From contig JACVTC010000001.1 in the NCBI GenBank assembly GCA_016946835.1, forward strand, positions 2,375,001 through 2,387,500: a DNA stretch of 12,500 nucleotides. Direction: 5' to 3'. Below the pieces are notes generated by a model, which was not told the DNA's origin, did not search any database, and saw only the letters and a program-made list of their open reading frames with translations. A program made the position numbers and the translations under genes. The stretch is from Neocallimastix lanati (nom. inval.). Lineage: Eukaryota > Neocallimastigomycota > Neocallimastigomycetes > Neocallimastigales > Neocallimastigaceae. Positions 1 to 8,273 of this stretch are shown piece after piece; positions within the stretch are counted from its first letter, which is position 1, and every line of letters starts with the position of its first letter.

Positions 1-42
1 AGTATCAATAGTTTTATAATTTAATGCCCAAGGATTTTCCAT
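1..42 (-). CDS. Possible 5' end of a gene running off the left edge
   Basis: On the minus strand an ATG at 42-40 opens a frame that stays open for 14 codons to the window edge and reads MENPWALNYKTIDT. The stretch is clearly richer in G+C than the DNA upstream of it, as the true exons in this window are. It lies just downstream of a TTTAG (about 49-45) that could be a splice acceptor, so the ATG may be internal to an exon rather than the true start. I do not recognise the protein family from 14 residues. It would lie in the same orientation as RPL43, about 1.7 kb further on. Chance is a real alternative for so short a frame. Confidence 0.35.
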   Translation of the reverse strand, partial: MENPWALNYKTIDT

Positions 43-223
43 TTCTAAATTGAAAATATATATATATATATATATAAATATAATGTAATTTTATAATTTA
101 GAGGTGTAATTTATAAATTAAAATAATAATAATAATTTTACTAGAATTAATAATAATAATCAAAATAAAAAACTTTAAATGTAAATATATATATAATTAA
201 TAATATAAATAATAATAATATAA

Positions 224-254
<31 letters not shown>

Positions 255-1713
255 CAATTTTAAAGTATTCCTAAATAAAAAATATTAAATACAATAATAA
301 TCATAATATATATAAATAAATTTAACATAAATAGATGTTTATCCATTTAATTATAATTATCATTTATTATTCATTGTGTTAACTAAATAGGATACATTTA
401 AATAGATATTTTAATGTAAATTTCAATAAATATATATATATATATATATTTTCGTGAATATAAAAGGAAAAATAAATAATATTTCCTATACTTCATTTAT
501 TTTATTTATAATAAAAAAAAATTATTGTATTATATTTTTAATAAATACTTCTCCTTTTAAATGTTAATAATTGTTTACTTACTTTATATTATTTATTAAT
601 ATTTTTATTTATTTATTTATTTATTTATTTTTATTTTATTTGTTCTTTTCCTTTTTTCTTTTTTCGTTTCTTCTCTTCAATTTTTATACTTATATTTATT
701 TTAATCAGGTTTTCCCTCTAAATTTTCTATAATTTTTGTTTTACTATTTTATGTTATTCTATTCTATTTTATTTTATTTTTAGTTTTTATTAAGAAAAAA
801 AAAAAAAAAAGTAATAAAAAAAAACTTTAATTTTATTAAATTTATTTTTTTTTTTTAAAATCATTATTATTATTATTTATTTTAAAAAATTAAAAGATAA
901 ATTCTTAATATTTATATTTATTATAGTTTATTGATCAAAAATAAATGAATAAATAAATAAATAAATGTATTACAAATAATTTAATAATTTATTAAAATAA
1001 TAAAATAAAATAAAATATTTAATAATAATTGATAATTGTTTTTATTTAATTTTTATGATCGTTTAAGACTTCAGAAACATCAAAATACTTTTTAACAATC
1101 AATGATGAATTAACAAAAACTAACTACACAACCATTATTTATATAAACAATAAATAAATAAATTATTGCTACTAAATCATTTCCAAAGAGCTTTAATTAA
1201 ATTTTATTTGTATTACTAAAAAAAAAAAAAATATGTAATATTTATATATATATATGTATATTTTTTAAACTTTATATATGTATATTTTATATGTATATTT
1301 TATAAACTTTATTTTTTTTTTTAAAAAAAAAAAAAAAAGTCCTTATAAAATAAGAAGCTTTTCTTTAACAAATGAATATTATGATGAAAAAAAAAAAAAA
1401 AAAAAAGCAAACACTTCCAATAAAAAAAAAATTAATTTTAGACTTATAAATAAATATAACTTATATTCTATTCTATTTTATTCTATTTTATTTTTATTTT
1501 TATTTTTATTTTTTTTTTTATTTTTATTTATTTCTAATATTTAGAACAAATTAATAAATATATATATATATATATTTATATTATTTCATTTAAGAGAAAC
1601 AAATAAAAAGAAAAAAAAAAAATAAAAGTACAATATTATAAAAAAAAAAAAAAAAAAAAAAAATTAAAAGATAATATTAATTAAAAATATTAATTAGTAT
1701 GGTATTATTGATC
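43..1713. other. Intergenic A+T desert left of RPL43
   Basis: About 1.7 kb of poly-A, poly-T, (TA)n and TTTA-type simple sequence. No gene is supported. One patch at about 1055-1155 has more varied sequence than the rest and is discussed in the findings. An open frame at 1278-1544 on the plus strand is mostly Lys, Phe and Leu runs read from homopolymers and is not a credible gene. A T-run followed by an A-run at 1312-1338 forms a poly-T/poly-A inverted repeat. RPL43 must terminate somewhere left of 1714; no confident polyadenylation signal can be picked in this composition. Confidence 0.6.
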
Positions 1714-2433
1714 TTAGATTTCAGCTAATTCACGAAGACGTCTGATGGTACTTCTAACAGTAACGGCAGCAGTGGTACTATTTTTATTTATTTATTTATT
1801 TGTTTGTTTGTTTTTTTAAGTTAAAATTTATTTATACATATATAAATATATATTTAATTTAATAAATACGAAATTATAAAATATTAATAAATGATATAAT
1901 GTAAAATAGACATTAGTTATAAGTTATAAATTATATATAAATATATTTTATTTATAATCAATATAAATATTTTATAAAATAATATTTATATTATAAATAT
2001 ATATTTAATATTTTTTCTATTATAACTATTTTTTTTTTTTACCTAACAGACCAAGCTCCACCAGCAATACTCTTACCACAGCTCTTGCATTCCCAGATAC
2101 CAACAGCGGTACGCTTAATAGCATCCTATTTTTTTTTTTTTTAAATTTTTAAATATAAATATTTTAATATGTTAATTGATTATATTAAAATTTATTCTAT
2201 TAAATTTTTAATTCAAAAAGGAAAAAAAATATATATATATAAATATATACAAAAAAAAACTATAAAAAAATATAATTAATAAAAGTAATCTGTATATTTT
2301 TTTTTTACCTTTCCACAGAATGGACAGGTATAACGAGAATGTTGACTAATTTCAATCTTTTTGATTTGTTTTCTTAAGGAAGCACCATAACGAGTACCGT
2401 ACTTACCACAGACTCCAACCTTTCTAGTACGCT

Positions 2434-2472
<39 letters not shown>

Positions 2473-2518
2473 TCATTATTTATTTAATTAATTATTGACT
2501 ATACTATTTTTTAATATA

Positions 2519-2556
<38 letters not shown>

Positions 2557-3352
2557 ATATATATTTTTAACTGATTTACCTTGGCCTTTATTATTATTCA
2601 AGATATTGTTTTTTCAACATTTATATATATTTAAATATTGATAAGATAAAGAAAAAAAATAATTAGCATTGGAAATTCATTTTAAAATTATATTATGAAT
2701 TTCTTATATTATTATAATAATTATTATTATTAAGGATTGTATTTCACTATTTAATTTTAGGATACTTATTAATATTGATTTTGTATTATAATTTATAAAT
2801 ACTTCAATTCAATATAAAGTTAAAATTTATTAATCCCGAATCTATTTTACTTTGTACATATTTATATATCATAGTATTTGATTTTAATAATTCGTAAACT
2901 TTTTTATTTTTTGATTTATAATACTTTCTGTTTTTTCCAAATTCATTATTAACATATTCTCATCATGAACCATTATTGAATTATTAATATTGTATTATTC
3001 TGCTTTATATTACATAATATAAGTATTATTTTTTGTAATTTTAGTATCATTGAAACCTTTAGTATATTTTCTACGAATTTTAATACAAATATTTAATATC
3101 TTTCACATTTCCTTAATATGTTTCTTTTTTTTTTTTTTTTTTATCAATATTCATTTTTCAATTCATCATTTAAATTACAATTTTTAATAGTATTATAACA
3201 TATATTAATAATACAAATATATTAAGTTTTATATTAAATAATATAAAATTATATATGAAATAATTCAAATATTATATAATTTATATATATTATTTTATAT
3301 TACTAATATATATTAATTTTATATATTTTATCTTCTCCTAATATTTTACCAT
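1714..3352 (-). CDS. RPL43: 60S ribosomal protein eL43 (RPL43/RPL37A)
   Basis: Zinc-ribbon protein of the large cytosolic ribosomal subunit. Coding exons in transcription order are 3352-3350 (ATG only), 2585-2580 (GCCAAG), 2431-2309, 2125-2043 and 1777-1714, stop TAA at 1716-1714. All introns are GT-AG: 764, 148, 183 and 265 nt. The joined frame is 279 nt, or 92 residues, the usual eL43 length. It starts [19 protein letters not shown] and ends with the family signature [12 protein letters not shown]. The four zinc ligands are present as two CxxC pairs, C39/C42 and C57/C60. Exons 3 to 5 are certain from the protein match. The first two coding exons are inferred: the frame upstream of GCCAAG meets a TGA with no ATG, whereas ATG followed by the donor GTAAAA at 3352 restores exactly the expected N-terminus. 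An intron directly after the ATG is also found in some animal eL43 genes. It is divergent from NAA40 across 309 bp. Confidence 0.93.
2435..2472. repeat. T20-A18 inverted homopolymer tract in RPL43 intron 2
   Basis: A run of 20 T (2435-2454) abuts a run of 18 A (2455-2472), a near-perfect poly-U/poly-A hairpin in RNA. In the direction of RPL43 transcription it ends directly at the TAG acceptor of exon 3 (exon starts at 2431), so the U run serves as the polypyrimidine tract and the A run separates it from the acceptor. Confidence 0.85.
2580..2585 (-). other. RPL43: Putative 6-nt microexon of RPL43 (codons Ala-Lys)
   Basis: The six bases GCCAAG are preceded by AATAAAG (acceptor AG at 2587-2586) and followed by GTAAAT (donor at 2579). 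They encode Ala2-Lys3, conserved after Met1 in eL43. Extending the exon upstream in frame gives AAG, three ATA codons and then TGA, with no ATG, so the peptide needs a spliced-on start. Both flanking introns are phase 0. This is inferred from protein conservation and splice-site context; no transcript is available. Confidence 0.7.
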
Positions 3353-3661
3353 TTCAAAATAATTTAAAAAAAAAAAAAAGTGAAAGAAAGATCCAAAAAC
3401 GTGTTGAAGTCAAGTAATTATTTAATCAAAAAAAAATGTACATTGCATTAATACATTATTTATTAAATATTTATTTTAATTGGATATTTTATTACTGAAT
3501 ATTACATTGTAAAATCATGTGTAATTCACATCATTTTATTATAGTATACTAATTATACATACAAAATATGAAAATATTTAATGTCTTTATATTAAATAAA
3601 AAATATATATTTGATTTTCAAATTTATTTATCAAAATAATATAATAAAAAAAAAAAAAAAA
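3353..3661. promoter_or_regulatory. Shared divergent upstream region of RPL43 and NAA40
   Basis: 309 bp separate the inferred ATG of RPL43 (minus) from the ATG of NAA40 (plus), so both promoters must lie here, apart from any upstream noncoding exons. The most informative stretch is about 3379-3450, where sequence is less repetitive and includes AAAAACGTGTTGAAGTC and the palindromic TGTACA. A run of about 16 A directly precedes the NAA40 ATG, which acts as an A-rich start context. No TATA box can be singled out in DNA of this composition, and no factor-binding site is claimed. Confidence 0.6.
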
Positions 3662-4834
3662 ATGGCAGAAAAAAGTGCAAAGGAAATTTCAGCCGAAGCT
3701 AATAAGTTGGTATGTTATTTAAAATATACAATAAATAAATAAATAAATAAATAAATTTAACATTTTTATGAAACTTATTTTATATCATATTTTATATATA
3801 ATATGTATATAAATTATTATTAAAATAGGGTGTTAAAATTATAAGTGACATCAGTAAGGAAAATCTCGAATTTTCAATTAACGAGTAAGAATTATAAAAA
3901 TGTAATAATAATTATATAAGAAATAAATATATATATATATTAAATAAAGCATTATTATATTATTATTACAATATACATGAATAAAAAGTGTAAATTATCA
4001 CATTGACTTTTATACTATTGACGGTCTTCCTTCACCAATTTTTGATAAATTATTTCATATACTCAAAAGTAATATGAAAAAACAATATCAAGCTGCCAAT
4101 GTAGGTTGGAATCAAAAGAAAAAAATAAAAGAAATGAAAGAAAAAGATGCACGTTATTTAGTAGTTTCAACAGATACTAAGGAAATAGTAGGATTTTTGT
4201 ATTTCCAATTTTCAACCGAAATGGATATGAAAGATGTTGAATATCCAGTATTTTATATGTAATTTTTTTTTTTTTTAAAAGAACATAATTATATATTTTT
4301 TCTTTTAAAAAACAATCATAATTTTTAATTCTTTTTTTTTTTTTTTTTATTCTTTTTCTTTTTTTTTATATTTAATTGTTATTTCAAATTAACATATGAA
4401 ATTGTAATTATTATTAAAAGAATGGAAATTCAATTAGTTCAGAAAGTAAGAAATCTTGGCATAGGAAGAAGATTAATGAATATTGGTGAACAATGGTCAA
4501 AAAAATATAAAATGGAAAGACTTATGTTGACAGTATTCTTAAGTAAAATTTATTTTATTTTATTTATTATTTATTATTATAATATTATATATATATTTAT
4601 TTATCTATTTATTTATCTATTTATTTATCTATTTATTTAATATTAAATATAAATATATAAATTATATATTCTATTAAATAATTAAATATATATATATATA
4701 TAGAAAATAAGGATGCTATAAAATTTTATGAAAAACTTGGTTTTAAACCTGATGAAATATCACCAAGTCAGTGCTTGTCTTCGGAAGAAGCAAAAGAATA
4801 TGATTACGAAATTATGAGCAAATTTGTTGAATAA
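3662..4834 (+). CDS. NAA40: N-alpha-acetyltransferase 40 (NatD), histone H4/H2A-type GNAT
   Basis: GNAT-fold enzyme that in studied eukaryotes transfers acetyl from acetyl-CoA to the N-terminal serine of histones H4 and H2A. Exons are 3662-3709, 3829-3884, 3989-4258, 4421-4542 and 4704-4834 (stop TAA), joined by GT-AG introns of 119, 104, 162 and 161 nt; the frame is 627 nt, 208 residues. Near the N-terminus EANKLG resembles the AANRLG of the human enzyme. A conserved tryptophan block (NVGWNQKKKIKEM, W75) is followed by KDARYLV. The acetyl-CoA loop R/QxxGxG is R135-NLG-I-G140, preceded by MEIQL, whose E127 aligns with the catalytic-region glutamate of human NAA40; the tyrosine before it in human is Met here. 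The end reads LMLTVFLKNKDAIKFYEKLGF, then SPS and DYEIMSKF, as in the family. It is shorter than human NAA40 (237). Exon 3 start is the least certain boundary. AATAAA at 4955-4960 is a possible polyadenylation signal. Confidence 0.87.
3731..3755. repeat. (AAAT)n microsatellite in NAA40 intron 1
   Basis: Tandem ATAA/AAAT tetranucleotide units occupy the middle of the first intron of NAA40. It is simple sequence with no coding potential. Confidence 0.8.
4594..4639. repeat. 12-nt tandem repeat (TATTTATTTATC) in NAA40 intron 4
   Basis: The 12-base unit TATTTATTTATC occurs three times exactly (4594-4605, 4606-4617, 4618-4629) plus a partial fourth copy to 4639. It lies in the last intron of NAA40, so variation in copy number should not affect the protein. 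Confidence 0.9.
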
Positions 4835-4887
4835 TCAATGTCAATAACTATGTATCCTAATTATTAAAATAGAATTTATTGAAAGTT

Positions 4888-4892
<5 letters not shown>

Positions 4893-4924
<32 letters not shown>
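4893..4924. repeat. A32 homopolymer downstream of NAA40
   Basis: An uninterrupted run of 32 A lies about 60 bp after the NAA40 stop codon. It may mark the 3'-end region of the transcript, but homopolymers of this size are common across the window. Confidence 0.85.
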
Positions 4925-4926
<2 letters not shown>

Positions 4927-5533
4927 AGTTAATATTTTAATTTTTATTATACCCAATAAAAAAAATTAAATAAAATAATAGATAAAAAAAAAAAAGTATA
5001 TGTAAATTACCAATATAATAATATGCGTTTAATAGTTTTAATTATAATCATCATATTTAAATTTTTTTTTTTTTTTTTTTTTAATTCTGAGAAACATTAA
5101 CAAAATATATGAATTTCAAATATTAATAATAGTAATGAATGATCAAATAAATAATATTAATGATTATAATAATATAAGGATAAATAATTTAAAATATGTT
5201 TGTAATTTTTATATCAATTGTTTCTTTTGAAATATTATATATCATATATATTCTATTTAGTATTTAATTTTATATTAGTTTTAATTTTTAAATGAAATAA
5301 ATTTACATAATTCTATATCTTGTATGTAGCAAAACAAAAATATATTTTTCATTATATATCAATTTATAATAAAATCATTTTTAATTATATTAATTTTATT
5401 ATTGCTTTCTATTATATTATTATTTTATATAAAGAATATTAAAAATATTATAAATATCAATTTGTAATTTTTGTTTAATGTATCTATAAAATGTGATTAA
5501 AATAAGAAAAACAGTTATATTTTATAATTTATC

Positions 5534-5537
<4 letters not shown>

Positions 5538-5595
<58 letters not shown>
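5538..5595. repeat. (TAT)n trinucleotide microsatellite
   Basis: About 19 tandem copies of an ATT-type trinucleotide in intergenic DNA. In transcribed form it would read as Asn or Ile codons, but no gene frame extends out of it. Confidence 0.92.
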
Positions 5596-6096
5596 TTATT
5601 CAATCTATACTTTAATATTTTAATATTCTGCTATTTATTTTTTATCTTATTTAATCTGTACTTTAATATTTAATATTTCACTATTTATTTTATTTTATTT
5701 TATTTTATATTTTTAATCAATATTAACAACCAAAACCAAAGAAAAAAAAAAAAAAAAAAATTAGACTATATGTTATATTATATATATTTTTATCTAAAGC
5801 TATATATATACACAAATATATATATATATATATATATAATAAATATAAAATGAACAATAATGCATATTTTTCGGTTACAAAAAAAATGAAAAATAAAAAA
5901 ATAAAAAAAATAAAAAAAAAATAAAAATATAAAAAATATAAAAAATTTAAAAAAAATAATATTTTTAAAAAATAAAAAAATAAAATATCTTAAAAAATTT
6001 TATTTTCTTTATTATAATCATTATTATAATAAATATTATTATTTTATAATAAATTTTATAAACATTATTCAATAAAAAAAATTTTTTTTTATTAGA

Positions 6097-6485
6097 TTGG
6101 AATTAACGAGTGGGGAGGACAATAAGGCCTCCAGCCTCTCCCTTAAACATATCAGACTCTCATTGGATTCTTTACTATACCGTTTCGGTGTCGATCAGAC
6201 CTTTCTCTAACTAAGACTAATATGAAGGACATTCCCTATACGCCACTTTATATACGATGGGCTACTTTTCAATGATCTCTTGAACTATCATATCTAGAGG
6301 GCGAAACAACTACACTAATCCTCTCACAGATCAAGTGCTCTTTACACTATCAATTATATAGTTTAGTAACACCAATTTCATTTATAGGTAAAAAGCACCC
6401 TGAGAAGATGAAAATCCCCCCATATAGATTGAGAAGATAGTCGTGGGGTCGATCCAGAAACCTTATATATGTTAGTTCCGAACCA
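6097..6485. other. Unexplained G+C-rich island with complementary ends
   Basis: Counting 6121-6480 gives about 138 G or C in 360 bases (38%), far above the flanking DNA. The ends are complementary: GGAATTAAC at 6099-6107 pairs with GTTAGTTCC at 6471-6479 (nine pairs, one G-U), extendable to 11 with a second G-U. Inside, three hairpins can be drawn: 6112-6118 with 6135-6142 (one bulge), ACCG-TTT-CGGT at 6179-6189, and CCCCAT at 6418-6423 with GTGGGG at 6443-6448. TGAGAAGAT occurs at 6401 and 6430, GTCGATC at 6190 and 6448. No frame is open throughout; the longest pieces are 40 codons (6091-6210) and 54 codons (6276-6437), and neither is recognised. It may be a structured noncoding RNA gene, a solo LTR or a SINE-like element. 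It does not match rRNA, tRNA, U1-U6, SRP RNA, RNase P or RNase MRP RNA in motifs I know. Confidence 0.75.
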
Positions 6486-7791
6486 CTAGGATAAAAACTT
6501 GAATAACTATTTAATAATAATAAATACTCTTAACATCATAAAATATATATGAAGAAAATTATATTGAAACAAAATTAAAAAAATTTTTAACCTATATTAA
6601 TGATTAATTTATTATATAGTTATGCCAATTCCATCAATAAGTAACTGAGATTCGTTGCATATGAACTTTTTTCTGAATTTATTTATACACTTTATTTTTG
6701 AATATTACTTTTTATTTCACGTTAGTACTTTAAATATTATTATGTTCAAATTGGACAAATAACATTTATTTATTTTATTAATCGTATGTCTTTTTATTTT
6801 TTTGTATTAAAATTAAAAAAATATTCATGCATTTAATAAAAAAATAAATGAATAAATAAAGATTAAAGTTCGCAATAATTGCGGCTATAAAAAAAAAAAA
6901 AAAAAAAAATTATTAGTAATAAAAATAATTTTGATTTTATATTTTAAAGAACAGAAAAGAGAAGAAAATATATTTGAATAATAATTCATGGCATAATGAT
7001 ATATTAATAAATAATGTTTATATAAGAATATTTGAGTATTTGATATATATAGATAACTATTTCATTTATTTACATATGTATATTTTATTATAAACTATTC
7101 ATAATTTAGAATTTATTCAATTTTTTTTTTTATTTAATTTTATTTTATTTTACATATGTTAGTTAAATTAGAAGTTTTATTTTATAAGAATGGAAATTTC
7201 TTAAAAAAGAAATTTGCATTTAATAATTTAATTATTAATTAAATTTAATTAATATTTCTCATTTTTTTTTTTTTTTTTTTTTAGTTTTACTTAATAATTT
7301 TATTATTGAAAAATTTAAATCCTATATATTTTTTAAGATTTTTATTTGAATTATTGTACAATTACCGTTTTTTTAACAGGTTAACAATTTATTGATATTT
7401 TATATTATAAATATGTTAAAGTTTTAATTATTAATTAAATTTTATCATATTTTTTTTTTTCAATTTTCGATTAAATTAAAATATATATATAATTTTAATT
7501 ACTATTTATTAATAAAATTTTTGGTTTTTTATTTTTTAATTTTCTTTTTTTTTTTTTTAATATTTTATTTATTATTTAAAGTTCTGATTTTTAATAATAA
7601 TCTGTAATAAAAAGCATTTTAATTTTGAATTTGAATTATGGATTATTAACCTGTTATTTTTGAACTATCATATACATTTAAATAATAATTTAGAAATTAT
7701 TTACATTTATTAAACTTTATATATAATATAATTATATAGTAGTTTTTCATTATAAACTTTAATTTAACTTTATTTTTTCTTCTTTTTCTTC

Positions 7792-7824
<33 letters not shown>

Positions 7825-8196
7825 GTTTTGTAATTTTTATTTTTATTTTTTTTTACATACATACATAAATATGTATATATAATTTATTCTATCATTTATA
7901 TCTATTATATAAAGAATATAAACTAAATTTATTTTTAAAAGTTATCATTTTCATATTTTGAGAATTGAAAAGGATATAGCTTTATATTTTTATAAAAGAA
8001 TATAAACAGTTTTATATTATTTTTGATCGAATTCTATTAAATTACTCAATAAAATTCAAATAAAATAAAAAACAAAACAAAACAAAAAAAAAATAAAAAT
8101 AAAAAATAAAAAACATATTATTTTTCACTTTTTAAAAAAAAATTTTTTTATCAATAACTTTACTAGAAATTAAATTAAAATAACAGCAACAACAAC

Positions 8197-8239
<43 letters not shown>

Positions 8240-8273
8240 TAATATTGAATTATTTATTATTAAACTATTAAAA
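6486..8273. other. Intergenic stretch upstream of the Rho gene
   Basis: About 1.8 kb without a supported gene. A slightly richer patch follows the G+C island at about 6620-6720. A perfect palindrome lies at 6871-6883. Long homopolymers occur around 6891-6909 (A), 7264-7282 (T), and 7791-7824 (T run directly followed by A run). The last 300 bp before 8274 should hold the Rho promoter and 5' UTR: CAA repeats (8184-8197) are followed by about 27 A and a (TA)n tract ending about 30 bp before the ATG. Confidence 0.6.
8196..8242. repeat. A27 then (TA)n tract before the Rho start codon
   Basis: A run of about 27 A, preceded by CAACAACAACA, is followed by about ten TA units. It lies 30 to 80 bp upstream of the Rho ATG and probably forms part of the 5' UTR or core promoter. 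The assignment to either is inference. Confidence 0.75.

Larger units (their letters stand above)
4835..6096. other. Intergenic stretch downstream of NAA40
   Basis: About 1.26 kb of simple sequence. It includes an A run at 4893-4924 after NAA40, a T run near 5060-5081, a long (TAT)n tract at 5538-5595, a (TA)n tract near 5816-5838 and an A-rich A4-8T ladder at about 5878-5990. A 31-codon open frame at 5135-5230 (plus) is Asn-rich and matches nothing I recognise; chance is the simplest reading. No gene is supported. Confidence 0.6.

Noticed and set aside
1278-1544. 88-codon plus-strand open frame
   Set aside because: It is largely Lys, Phe and Leu runs read from A and T homopolymers. A short middle part (SPYKIRSFSLTNEYYDE) looks slightly coding-like but has no recognisable domain or splice context.
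2581-2600. RPL43 translation starting at a non-ATG codon (AAG or ATA) just before GCCAAG
   Set aside because: A highly expressed ribosomal protein is unlikely to use such weak starts, and the spliced ATG model gives the exact conserved N-terminus and length.
2955-2985. Intronic C/D-box snoRNA in RPL43 intron 1
   Set aside because: A good box C (ATGATGA, minus strand) is present, and ribosomal protein introns often host snoRNAs, but no box D (CTGA) lies within the following 120 nt.
5135-5230. 31-codon Asn-rich open frame
   Set aside because: Short, low-complexity and unmatched; expected by chance in DNA of this composition.
6222-6440. Protein-coding reading of the G+C island
   Set aside because: A frame from ATG at 6222 runs 72 codons to TAG but is broken by TGA at 6273-6275, and no residue pattern is recognised. 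At this G+C, 54 open codons can occur by chance.
6096-6485. Group I intron in the G+C island
   Set aside because: GACTA (6215-6219) and TAGTC (6438-6442) could pair like P7, and AAGATAGTC resembles the S element, but no P or Q core elements are visible and there is no host gene around it.
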